DNA from: CATQGW01 sp965262235
Lineage (GTDB): Bacteria > Chloroflexota > Dehalococcoidia > Bin125
Length of the DNA stretch: 64,000 nt
Reading direction: 5' to 3'
Assembly: GCA_965262235.1 (NCBI GenBank)
Contig: OZ253504.1
Coordinates: forward strand, 558,001-622,000
Each line of letters starts with the position of its first letter. The stretch's first letter is position 1. The notes below the pieces were generated by a model. That model was not told the origin of the DNA, did not search any database, and was given only the letters and a program-made list of their open reading frames with translations. This document shows, piece by piece, positions 43,009 to 50,739 of the stretch. The translations under genes were made by a program, and so were the position numbers.

Positions 43009-43655
43009 TCGCGATCTGGGTCAAAGTCCGGGTCAAACCGGAGGGCCTTGAGCGGTTCCTGGCCGGAATCGAGACGGATGCGCTGGGCTCGGAGCGAGAC
43101 GAGCCCGGCTGCGTGCGCTTCAACGTCCTCCAGGACGCCGAGGACGAGCTAACGTACTACTTCTATGAGGTGTACGAAGACGAGGCGGCGCTCGCGGCCC
43201 ATCGCGAGGCGCCGCACTACGCGGCCTGGGCGGCGGTCTCGGACACGCTCGAGGGCGGAATCGAGATCACGCGAGCGGCCGCCGTGTTCCCATCAGCGAA
43301 GGGGTACTGGTGGAAGACGAATGCCGGCTACGACGATCTGATGGTGACGACTGCCCATCCCGCCGCTGAACGGCCGCAGCGCCTTAAGGATGCGTGCCGC
43401 AAATACCATGTGACGAGCCTCGAACTCGTGGGCAGGCCAGAGACGGTCGACTTCGAGTCGAGCCGCTCCAATCCTGAATTCATCGTGAGCTACGAGAAGG
43501 ACTTCCGGCTGCCCTGGATGGCTGAGTACACCGAACTGCAACATGCGCTGGAGATGGTCTACGGCCGCCCGATCAGCCTCGTGCCGGAGGAGTCGGACCG
43601 CGGCAAGGACCTCCGCACAGGCGATTGTGTGACAACAGAGGTCTATGCCGCCTGA
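43005..43655 (+). CDS. ABM (antibiotic biosynthesis monooxygenase) domain fused to degenerate MNT nucleotidyltransferase domain
   Basis: Residues 1-95 are an ABM ferredoxin-like domain (MIAIWVKVRVKPEGLERFLA; RDEPGCVRFNVLQD; YFYEVYEDEAALAAHREAPH). Residues about 113-216 resemble MntA-type nucleotidyltransferases: ACRKYHVTSLELVGRPETVD, NPEFIVSYE, PWMAEYTELQHALEMVYGRP and a VYAA end. The usual GS and D-x-D catalytic residues read GR and N-x-E, so AMPylation is unlikely. An ATG at 43341 could start the MNT part alone, with a stop lost between the genes. The HEPN toxin gene overlaps its end by 11 bases. Confidence 0.75.
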   Translation: MIAIWVKVRVKPEGLERFLAGIETDALGSERDEPGCVRFNVLQDAEDELTYYFYEVYEDEAALAAHREAPHYAAWAAVSDTLEGGIEITRAAAVFPSAKGYWWKTNAGYDDLMVTTAHPAAERPQRLKDACRKYHVTSLELVGRPETVDFESSRSNPEFIVSYEKDFRLPWMAEYTELQHALEMVYGRPISLVPEESDRGKDLRTGDCVTTEVYAA

Positions 43656-44010
43656 CATGCGCGCGCAGCTCCTATTGGCCGACATCCAGTCCGCCGTCGA
43701 GGTCATCCAAGGGTTCAGTGCAACTCGATCGCTCGCTCAGTATGAGCAGGATGAGATGCTGCGCTCTGCAGTGGAACGGCAGCTCATTATCGTCGGCGAG
43801 GCCGTATCACAGCTCGCACACGTGGACGCAGATCTCGTGCAGGCGTTGACCGATCGGCGCGGCATGAGGGGACTGCGCAACCGCTTGGTGCATGAGTACC
43901 GAGATGTCGATCACCAGAGGGTCTGGAACATCATCCAGAGCCATCTCCCGCGCCTGCTCAATGAGGTGGCAACGCTGCTTGAAGACCCGACGGCATCCGC
44001 GGAATCCTGA
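43645..44010 (+). CDS. hepT: HEPN-domain toxin, HepT/DUF86 family
   Basis: 121 residues, all helical. The RNase motif RX4HXY is intact: R78-N-R-L-V-H83-E-Y85. Other family features are LLADIQSAVEVIQGF and RQLIIVGEAVSQL. HepT toxins cleave RNA and are normally neutralised by AMPylation of the motif tyrosine by MntA. Here the adjacent MNT-like domain has lost its catalytic residues, so neutralisation, if any, must be by binding. The ATG at 43645 overlaps the upstream gene. Confidence 0.88.
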   Translation: MPPDMRAQLLLADIQSAVEVIQGFSATRSLAQYEQDEMLRSAVERQLIIVGEAVSQLAHVDADLVQALTDRRGMRGLRNRLVHEYRDVDHQRVWNIIQSHLPRLLNEVATLLEDPTASAES

Positions 44011-44082
44011 CCCGATGACGCTGCTGCATCGGTAGACTGCCCACGGCGTCCACTACGGCGACGCGCGGAAGGGCGACGACGA

Positions 44083-45003
44083 ATGGCGATCGATGCGTTG
44101 GGGCTTGAGCGGGATCTGAACGGGCTGCGGGAGTTGGCGGCGGCGAAGCTGGCCGACGATCCGCTCCCGGCGGGGCGCGAGGCGGAGCGGCGGCTCTGGG
44201 CGGACATTGAGCGCTACGAGCTGCAGGCTGAGGTCGCGAGCCTGGAGACGAAGGGCTACGCGGTGATCGCGCCGGAGAAGGCGGCGCCGCTGGAGCTGTT
44301 CGCGCGGATTCGCGAGGCGATCCTGCGGATCGCAGGAGAGGATGAGGGTCCGCTGCGCCCCGGGCTGGGGCGCACGCTGCAGCATCTGCTGCCGCGCGAT
44401 CCTGTCTTCGAGGAGGTGCTGACCTCGCCCGTGCCGCTGACGCTGGTGACGTACATGTTGGGCTGGCGGGCGAAGATCAGCCAGGTCACGGGGCTGGTCA
44501 AGGACACGCGCACGCCGCCGCTGACGATTCACGCCGACCACAGCGGCAAGTTTCCGGCGCCGTGGCCGACGCTCGCGCAGTACTGCAACCTGAATTGGAT
44601 CACGGGCGACTACACCCGCGAGAACGGGGCGGTGTGCGTGATGCCGGGCTCGCATCGCTGGGGGATCAATGTGCCTCCGGAGATGCAGCAGGCGCACGAC
44701 CATCCCGACCTCGAGGTGCTGGAGGTACCGAAGGGGTCGGTGATCGCGTGGCACGGGAGTCTGTGGCACGGAGCGCTGCCGCGGACGACGGAGGGTCAGC
44801 GGGTGACGCTGGTGATGCCGTTCGTGCGCGACCACGTGCAGACGCAGGAGCTGTATTGGGCGACGGCGACGCCGGAGATGGTCGAGCGGAACCCCGCGCG
44901 GTTCGCAACGCTGATCGGGCTGACGTCGAGGACCCCCTGGATTTCCGGGGACTTCCCGATTTCGGCGACGGCCGGGACGCCGAATGGGTCGCAGTGGGAG
45001 TAG
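44083..45003 (+). CDS. Phytanoyl-CoA dioxygenase (PhyH) family oxygenase, second copy
   Basis: 306 residues. The iron ligands are H-x-D in TIHADHSGK and the distal histidine in WHGSLWHGALPRTTEGQRVTLVMPF, read in pieces. VMPGSHRWGINVP is the PGSH motif. It is only distantly related to the gene at 42112. Its last 12 residues, ATAGTPNGSQWE, are repeated at the end of the small ORF directly downstream. The start has no strong ribosome binding site (GAAGGGCGACGACG upstream). Confidence 0.9.
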   Translation: MAIDALGLERDLNGLRELAAAKLADDPLPAGREAERRLWADIERYELQAEVASLETKGYAVIAPEKAAPLELFARIREAILRIAGEDEGPLRPGLGRTLQHLLPRDPVFEEVLTSPVPLTLVTYMLGWRAKISQVTGLVKDTRTPPLTIHADHSGKFPAPWPTLAQYCNLNWITGDYTRENGAVCVMPGSHRWGINVPPEMQQAHDHPDLEVLEVPKGSVIAWHGSLWHGALPRTTEGQRVTLVMPFVRDHVQTQELYWATATPEMVERNPARFATLIGLTSRTPWISGDFPISATAGTPNGSQWE

Positions 45004-45012
45004 GCCTCGATC

Positions 45013-45192
45013 GTGGCAAACTTGACAGGACCAACGCACGCGGAGGTTAGAGACCGACTGCTCGGCGAGGGCAGCGCGGAACTCCGAGAGGAATATGCGC
45101 GATTGCGCCTGCGTCGCGCCGCTATGGCGGTAGTTGAGCCGTCTTCGAACGCGGCGACGGCCGGGACGCCGAACGGGTCGCAGTGGGAGTAG
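45013..45192 (+). CDS. Small ORF sharing its C-terminal 12 residues with the preceding dioxygenase
   Basis: 59 codons from GTG: VANLTGPTHAEVRDRLLGEG, then SAELREEYARLRLRRAAMAV and VEPSSNAATAGTPNGSQWE. The last 12 residues equal those of the PhyH gene and are encoded by near-identical DNA (about 44968-45004 and 45154-45192). The middle is helical and charged. It may be a true small protein that captured the dioxygenase end, or a recombination scar. The FolE fusion gene starts seven bases later. Confidence 0.4.
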   Translation: MANLTGPTHAEVRDRLLGEGSAELREEYARLRLRRAAMAVVEPSSNAATAGTPNGSQWE

Positions 45193-45199
45193 GGGCGGG

Positions 45200-46087
45200 A
45201 TGGCGCGCGAGCGGCGGGTGTCGTGGGATGAGGTGACGCTGCGCGCGAGGCTGCTGCTTGAGCAGCATGGGCGGGGGCTGAGGTACTGGGGGATTCCGCG
45301 CGGTGGGAACTATGTGGCGGCGGTGCTCGCGGGGCTTGGGGCGACGGTGACTACGGACGCGGCGAGCGCCGATCTGGCGGTTGACGACATTCTGGACTCG
45401 GGGCGTACGGCCGAGCGGATCCGAGGACTGCACGGAATCGAGACGGTTGCGCTGTTTGACAAGGTCGCCGAGGGCTTCGAGGAGTGGCTCGTCTTCCCCT
45501 GGGAGGCAGAGCTCGAGCTGGACGCGCACGACACGGTGACGCGATTGATTCAGCAGATCGGTGACGACCCGAGCCGGGACGGCCTGCGGGGCACGCCGGA
45601 GCGAGTGGTGCAGGGCTGGGCGGAGCAGTTCTCGGGGTATCGGCGGGGCGTGGAGGGTGGCGCTGCCGGAGGCGAGGCGCCGGCGGGCGTCGCGGCGGAA
45701 CCGGTTGGACCGACGAGCATGGTTGTTGTGCGGGGCCTGGAGTTTCGGTCCACGTGTGAGGGACATCTGCAGCCGTTCAGCGGCACGTTGGACCTCGCGT
45801 GTGCGGTGAATGGGAGCGGGATTGGAGCTGCTCAACTCGCGGGCGTGGTGGAGACGCACGCGCGACGGCTCACGTCGCAGCAGCGTCTGACGGCCGAGGT
45901 CGCGGAGGCGATTGTCGCGAGCGGTTGGGCGCGGGCGGTGCTGGCGCGCTCGACGGCGGTGCATCACTGCGTTGGGGCGAGTGGGGATTGCGGCGCCGGC
46001 GAGCTCCGAACGGTCGAGGCGGTTGGCGCTGCGGACGGCGCGGCCGACGCTGTCGTAGAATCACGGCTACGGGAGGCGATCAGATGA
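45200..46087 (+). CDS. Phosphoribosyltransferase-like domain fused to GTP cyclohydrolase I (FolE) domain
   Basis: 295 residues. Residues 1-110 look like a type I PRTase, with the PRPP loop VDDILDSGRT at 61-70. Residues about 112-275 are GTP cyclohydrolase I-like: DGLRGTPERVVQGWAEQFSG, STCEGHLQPF (C186, H189), ETHARRLTSQQRLT and HHCVGASGDCG (C257). The zinc ligands C-H-C are kept, but the first His of the canonical CEHH is Gly, so catalysis may differ from FolE. A second domain suggests handling of a purine base or nucleotide, for example a deazapurine or pterin route. It overlaps the TauD-like gene by ATGA. Confidence 0.75.
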   Translation: MARERRVSWDEVTLRARLLLEQHGRGLRYWGIPRGGNYVAAVLAGLGATVTTDAASADLAVDDILDSGRTAERIRGLHGIETVALFDKVAEGFEEWLVFPWEAELELDAHDTVTRLIQQIGDDPSRDGLRGTPERVVQGWAEQFSGYRRGVEGGAAGGEAPAGVAAEPVGPTSMVVVRGLEFRSTCEGHLQPFSGTLDLACAVNGSGIGAAQLAGVVETHARRLTSQQRLTAEVAEAIVASGWARAVLARSTAVHHCVGASGDCGAGELRTVEAVGAADGAADAVVESRLREAIR

Positions 46088-46899
46088 CCTACGAACACAT
46101 TCGAGTTGAGCCGTTGACGCCGACGATCGGGGCGACCATTGAGGGGGTGGATCTGACCGAACCGCTGGACGACGCGGTGATGGCGGAGATCAACGAGGCG
46201 TGGGCGGAGCACCTCGTGCTGTTCTTCCGCGACCAGCCGATGAACTCCGAACAGCATCTGGCGTTCGGCCGCCGGTTTGGGGACCTGCACATTCACCCTG
46301 CGGCGCCGTACGCCGAGGGCAACCCCGAGCTGATGGTGATTCACACCGACGAGTCGTCGTTTCGGAATAACGGGGAGCGCTGGCACTCGGATGTGTCGGC
46401 CGACGGGGAGCCGCCGATGGCGAGCATCCTGCACATCCAGCACGTGCCGCCGAGCGGCGGGGACACGTGCTGGTCGAACATGTACGCGGCCTATGAGGCG
46501 CTGTCGCCGGCGATGCAGGAGCTGCTCGATCCGATGACGGCGCTGCACACCTCGGACTACTCGGGGCAGTACGGCGGACACAAGCCGCAGCGGGAGTCCC
46601 CGAGCGCGGTGCATCCGGTGGTGCGAACGCATCCGGTGACGGGCAAGAAGGCGTTGTTCGTGAACGAGGTGTTCACGAAGCGGATCAACGAGTTGTCGCG
46701 CGATGAGAGCACGGCGGTGCTGGGCTTTCTGGCGGACCACGTGAAGAACGTGAACTTCCAGTGCCGGTTCCAGTGGGCTGATCACTCGGTGGCGATGTGG
46801 GACAACCGCTGCACGCAGCACATGGCGATTTGGGATTACTTCCCGGAGACGCGGTCGGGGATCCGGGTGACGATCAAGGGCGACAAGCCGTTCCGTTAG
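46084..46899 (+). CDS. TauD/TfdA-family Fe(II)/2-oxoglutarate dioxygenase
   Basis: 271 residues. Typical features: GATIEGVDLTEPLDD at the N terminus, VLFFRDQPMNSEQHLAFGRRFG, the H-x-D ligands in ERWHSDVSADGEPP, and WDNRCTQHMAIWDYFPETRSGIRVTI, read in pieces, with the distal His and the 2-oxoglutarate-binding Arg. The ATG at 46084 overlaps the upstream stop, so the two products are probably made together. The much longer open frame upstream (from 45799) is a shadow of the FolE fusion. Substrates in this family include sulfonates and aryloxyalkanoates. Confidence 0.93.
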   Translation: MTYEHIRVEPLTPTIGATIEGVDLTEPLDDAVMAEINEAWAEHLVLFFRDQPMNSEQHLAFGRRFGDLHIHPAAPYAEGNPELMVIHTDESSFRNNGERWHSDVSADGEPPMASILHIQHVPPSGGDTCWSNMYAAYEALSPAMQELLDPMTALHTSDYSGQYGGHKPQRESPSAVHPVVRTHPVTGKKALFVNEVFTKRINELSRDESTAVLGFLADHVKNVNFQCRFQWADHSVAMWDNRCTQHMAIWDYFPETRSGIRVTIKGDKPFR

Positions 46900-46929
46900 C
46901 AGGGTGCTGACAAATCGATGCGCTGGCGT

Positions 46930-47095
46930 TTTCCACTCTCCCCCCGCAAAGCGGGGGGAGATGCCGCAGGCAGAGGGGGGCGCTGCGGTCCCGGCCCGAT
47001 GCCGTCGCTGCATTTGGTCAGGCCGCGGCGAGCCCCCCTCTGTCACTCCGTGACATCTCCCCCCGCTCTGCGGGGGGAGAGTGAAATGGGGGGGC
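46930..47095. repeat. Facing pair of GGGGGGAG hairpin repeats
   Basis: Left copy 46935-46982 (with CGCAAAGCG loop), right copy 47034-47088 (with GTCACTCCGTGAC), facing each other around ~50 bp. The 267-bp stretch 46900-47166 contains nothing else. Confidence 0.75.
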
Positions 47096-47166
47096 AGAGT
47101 GAATCGAGCCTTCCTGGGACTTCGTGGGGATGATTACCATCGCGGAGATACGTGAGGGGGTGGCCG

Positions 47167-48435
47167 ATGGAGCCGCTTGAGGGGATTCGGGTGGTTGAGT
47201 TTGCGATTGCGATTCAGGGGCCGCTGGCCGGTGGGTTTCTGGCGGATATGGGCGCGGATGTGATCAAGGTCGAGCCGCCGGGGGGCGACCCGAATCGCTG
47301 GCACACCGGGGTGAACTGGGAACACGGGCCGGAGACGCCGGGGGCGCAGTTCCTGTCGGTGTCGCATGGCAAGCGGTCGATTGCGCTCGATATTCATACC
47401 GATGTGGGGCGCGACGTGCTGTACCGGCTGGTGGAGCAGGCCGACATTTTTGTGAGCAACTTTCGCGAGGATTCGTTGGAGCGGCTGGGCGTGGGCTACG
47501 CGGAGCTGTCGGGCCGGAACGAGCGGCTGATCTATGCGATCGCAAACGGATTTGGGCATGAGGGGCCGGATCGCAACAAGCGGATGACGGATCAGTATGC
47601 GCAGGTGCGGAGCGGGATTGCGAGCGTGACCGGTGAGCCGGGCTCAGCGAAGGTGATTCCCGGGTCGGTGATCGGCGACACGAGCGGCGCGATGGGGCTG
47701 ACGCTGGGGATCATGACGGCGCTGGCGGCTCGCGAGCTGCACGGGATCGGGCAGCGGGTGCGGACATCGTCGTATGGGGTGATGGTCTGGATGCAGGGCT
47801 GGGAGCTGAACCACTCGTCGGTCTCGGGCACGCTGCTGACCCGGGACGGTCCGCACCACCCGAACGTGGCGGGGATCGTGGGTATCTACGAGACGTCGGA
47901 CGGCGGGGCGTTTTGCGTGGGGATCACGAGCAACGAAGCGTGGCAGGCGTTCTGCGAGGTCGGTGGGATCCCTGAGATTGGCACGGATCCGCGCTGGGAC
48001 ATGTTTGAGAAGCGCTCGCCGATGCAGGACTTCCGGTGGGTCGAGCGCTCGCGGGAGCTGCGTCCGCACGTGGCGCGGGCGATGCTGACGCGGACAACGG
48101 AGGAGTGGGAGGCGTTTTTCGATGAGCGTCGCGAGGAGATCATGTACCAGCGGGTGTTCGACTACGAGGATGTGATGGCCGACCCGCAGGCGCTGGAGAA
48201 CGGGTACATCGTGGAGAAAGATGTGCCAGGGGTTGGCAAGCGTCAGATGGCGGGGCAGTTCGTGCAGTTCTCGGAGACGCCGGCGAGCGCGAAGCCGTGG
48301 TTTTCGCAGCTCGGCCAGCACACGGCCGAGGTGATGGCCGAGCTGGGGTTTGGCGAGGCGGAGATCGCGGAGGTGGAGGCGCAGCGGAATCCGCGTCAGC
48401 CGATGTCGCGTCGGGCGCAGGCGCGGCAGCGGTAG
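47167..48435 (+). CDS. CaiB/BaiF-type (family III) CoA-transferase
   Basis: 422 residues. Signatures: MEPLEGIRVVEFAIAIQGPLAGGFLADMGADVIKVEPPGGD, read in pieces; FLSVSHGKRSIALDIHTDVG; FVSNFREDSLERLGVGY with the catalytic-type Asp region; and a C-terminal LGQHTAEVMAELGF. Intact, unlike the two relatives at 30.8-33.1 kb. The start ATG at 47167 has GAGGGGG a few bases upstream; the open frame begins five codons earlier. It transfers CoA between organic acids; the acids are unknown. Confidence 0.92.
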   Translation: MEPLEGIRVVEFAIAIQGPLAGGFLADMGADVIKVEPPGGDPNRWHTGVNWEHGPETPGAQFLSVSHGKRSIALDIHTDVGRDVLYRLVEQADIFVSNFREDSLERLGVGYAELSGRNERLIYAIANGFGHEGPDRNKRMTDQYAQVRSGIASVTGEPGSAKVIPGSVIGDTSGAMGLTLGIMTALAARELHGIGQRVRTSSYGVMVWMQGWELNHSSVSGTLLTRDGPHHPNVAGIVGIYETSDGGAFCVGITSNEAWQAFCEVGGIPEIGTDPRWDMFEKRSPMQDFRWVERSRELRPHVARAMLTRTTEEWEAFFDERREEIMYQRVFDYEDVMADPQALENGYIVEKDVPGVGKRQMAGQFVQFSETPASAKPWFSQLGQHTAEVMAELGFGEAEIAEVEAQRNPRQPMSRRAQARQR

Positions 48436-48479
48436 GGGTGGGGCCGCCTCGCCTGTGTGGCGGTGTCTGGCCGAGCGGA

Positions 48480-48638
48480 GGCGGCCCCCCTCTGTCACTC
48501 CGTGACATCTCCCCCCGCTTCGCGGGGGGAGAGGGGATCCGACTTGTGCAGAGGATTTGTACGAAGGCTCTGAATGACTCTCCCCTCGCGAAGCGGGGGG
48601 AGAGTGGGGAGAGGGGATCCGACTGGTTCGGAGCGTTA
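48480..48638. repeat. GGGGGGAG repeat with tandem partial copies
   Basis: CCCCCCTCTGTCACTCCGTG and hairpin (48484-48535), then GACTTGTGCAGAGG, then CTCCCCTCGCGAAGCGGGGG (48582-48602) and a further GAGAGGGGATCCGACTGGTTCGG (to about 48630). It lies between convergent genes and may act as a bidirectional terminator. Confidence 0.7.
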
Positions 48639-49667
48639 CTAGGCGCCGATTGTGAAGGCGGCTAGGTCGCGGGCGGTGTCGCGGGTGATTTCGGGGCAGA
48701 CCATGGGGAAGACGTCGGTGCCGTGGATGGTGCCCATCACCTGGCGGCCGCGGGCGGGGACGCCGGCGCGGAGCAGGAGGCGGTAGAACTCGATGCCCTC
48801 GTCGCGCAGGGGGTCGCACTCGTTGACGGAGATGACGGTGGGCGGGAAGCCGCGGACATCCGCTTCGCTGGCGAAGCCGGGCCAGGCGAGCGGGTTCTGG
48901 GCCTCGAACTCCTCGATGCCGTAGCTCATCGCGCCGTTGTTGTTGTGGAGGTCGAGGAGGATGCCGTTGTTTTCGATGGAGGAGGGGAGGTCGTCGCGGG
49001 GCCAGCTCCCGGCGATGTAGGGGCAGAGCGCGTAGAGGCCGCTGACGAGATCGGTGTCGCCCTCGCGGTTGAGACGCAGGCCGAGGGCGAGTGTCAGGTT
49101 GCCGCCGCCGCTGGCGCCGGCGACGACGATTCGAGAGGTGTCGACGCCAAGTTCGTCGGCGTGCTCGGCGACCCAACGCAGGCCCGAGACGCAGTCGTTG
49201 AGGCCGGCCGGATAGGGCGCGACTTCGGTCGTGACCGAGGGGACGATGGAGTTGCGGAACTCAACCATCGCGACGGCGACGCCGTGACGAGCGATCAGGC
49301 GTGCCCAGGCGCGGGCCCGATCCTCGAAGGAGCTGCCGGCCTGCATTCCGCCGCCGTGGATCCAGTAGACGCAGGGCAGTGCTTCGTCGCCCTCGGGGCG
49401 GATGAGCAGGATCGGAATCTCGTTGCCGTCGGGCTGCGAGCTGAACTTCACGGTGCGCTCGGTGAAGCCGTGGGAGGGCGCGATGGCCTCCATGTCGTAC
49501 TGATCCCAGAGCGCCTCCATGCGAGCGGTCGCGGCGGCTGCAGCGGGGGAGTTGGCGCGCGCCAGCAGCTCCTCACGGTTGGCGACATCGGATGGAGAGC
49601 TGGTGAAGTCACCAAAGAATGCTTTGACTCGCGGGTCGATGCGGGGGTCGTCGGTGATCTTGCTGAT
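48639..49667 (-). CDS. Alpha/beta hydrolase (HSL-like esterase), paralog 1, with apparent ATC start
   Basis: 342 residues. Oxyanion motif HGGGM, nucleophile elbow GASGGGNL, acid in VNECDPLRDEG, histidine in MGTIHGTDVF. The first ATG in frame (49520) would delete 49 residues that are clearly homologous in the three paralogs (ISKITDDPRIDPRVKAFFGD against MSKISDDPRIDPRLKALFGE). The start position reads ATC at 49667, with GGGAG six bases upstream, just where the paralog has ATG. So translation from ATC, or loss of the start, must be considered. It is the last of a three-gene tandem. Confidence 0.85.
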   Translation of the reverse strand: MSKITDDPRIDPRVKAFFGDFTSSPSDVANREELLARANSPAAAAATARMEALWDQYDMEAIAPSHGFTERTVKFSSQPDGNEIPILLIRPEGDEALPCVYWIHGGGMQAGSSFEDRARAWARLIARHGVAVAMVEFRNSIVPSVTTEVAPYPAGLNDCVSGLRWVAEHADELGVDTSRIVVAGASGGGNLTLALGLRLNREGDTDLVSGLYALCPYIAGSWPRDDLPSSIENNGILLDLHNNNGAMSYGIEEFEAQNPLAWPGFASEADVRGFPPTVISVNECDPLRDEGIEFYRLLLRAGVPARGRQVMGTIHGTDVFPMVCPEITRDTARDLAAFTIGA

Positions 49668-49692
49668 CGGGTGCTCCCGGGTCTGGTCGCGT

Positions 49693-50724
49693 CTAGTCGC
49701 CGATTGTGAAGGCGGCGAGGTCGAGCGCGGTGGCGCGGGCGAGGTCGGTGCAGGGCAAGACCTGGTTGTCGCCGCCGTGGGTCGTGCCCATCACCTGGCG
49801 GCAGCGAGCGGTCTGGCCGGCGCGGAGCAGCAGGCGGTAGAACTCGACGCCTTCGTCGCGCAGCGGATCGCATTCATTGACGCTAATCACTGCTGGGGGA
49901 AAGCCCTGCACGTCTTCCTCGGTCGCAAACAGCGGCCAGGCCAGCGGGTCCTGGGCGTCGAACGCGTCCATGCCGTAGCCGAGTGCGCCGAAGTTGCTGT
50001 GCAGATCGAGGATGAGACCGTTGTTTTCGATCGAGGAGGGCAGCTCGTCGCGCGGCCAGCTCCCGGCGATATAGGGGCACATCGCGTAGACGCCGGTGAT
50101 CAGGTCGGTGGCGCGCTCCTGGACCAGTTTGAGGCCGACGGCGAGGGCCAGGTTGCCGCCGCCGCTCTCGCCGGCGACGACGATCCGATCGGCGTCGATG
50201 CCAAACTCGTCAGCTTTCGAGATCATCCAGTGGAGGCCCGACATGCAGTCGTTCAGCCCGGCGGGAAACGGCTCGATCTCGGGCGCGGATGACGGGGTCA
50301 CGCAGTTGCGGAAGTCGGCCATCACCACTGCGACGCCCTGATGCGCAATCATCCGTCCCCATGACTGGTACATGGCGTCGAAGCACGACGACAGGGCCAT
50401 GCCGCCGCCGTGGATGTAGTACACGCAGGCGAGCGGTTCGTCCGCCTGCGGTCGGATGACCAGCGTCTTGATGGTGTTGCCATCGGGCTCCGAGACGAAG
50501 GTCTCGGTGGTGATCGTCAAGCCTTCAGTCGGCGCGACGGCCTCCATGTCTGCTTCGCTAAGCATGCCGAGCGCCGCTTCCATCCCCGCGAGCGCTTCGG
50601 GTGTGTTCATCGCCGCGACCAGCTCCTCGCGGCTCGAGAAGCTCGGCAGCGGGACTGGCGGCATCTGGCCGAAGGCTTCCTTGATTCGCGGGTCGATGCG
50701 GGGGTCGTCGTTGAGGCTGGGCAT
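49693..50724 (-). CDS. Alpha/beta hydrolase (HSL-like esterase), paralog 2
   Basis: 343 residues. HGGGM, GESGGGNLALAVGL, VNECDPLRDEG and MGTTHGGDNQ give the oxyanion hole, nucleophilic Ser, Asp and His. The start MPSLNDDPRIDPRIKEAFGQ aligns with the paralogs. Carboxylesterase or lipase on small esters is typical of this group (family IV/HSL). It is 15 bp downstream of paralog 3 and 25 bp upstream of paralog 1. Family-specific YIAGSWPRD and ENNG segments are shared by all four. Confidence 0.92.
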   Translation of the reverse strand: MPSLNDDPRIDPRIKEAFGQMPPVPLPSFSSREELVAAMNTPEALAGMEAALGMLSEADMEAVAPTEGLTITTETFVSEPDGNTIKTLVIRPQADEPLACVYYIHGGGMALSSCFDAMYQSWGRMIAHQGVAVVMADFRNCVTPSSAPEIEPFPAGLNDCMSGLHWMISKADEFGIDADRIVVAGESGGGNLALAVGLKLVQERATDLITGVYAMCPYIAGSWPRDELPSSIENNGLILDLHSNFGALGYGMDAFDAQDPLAWPLFATEEDVQGFPPAVISVNECDPLRDEGVEFYRLLLRAGQTARCRQVMGTTHGGDNQVLPCTDLARATALDLAAFTIGD

Positions 50725-50739
50725 GTGTGGGTTCCCTGG

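Noticed and set aside
45799..46083. N-terminal extension of the TauD-like protein
   Set aside because: It overlaps the FolE domain in another frame and has no family similarity; the ATG at 46084 gives the normal TauD start.
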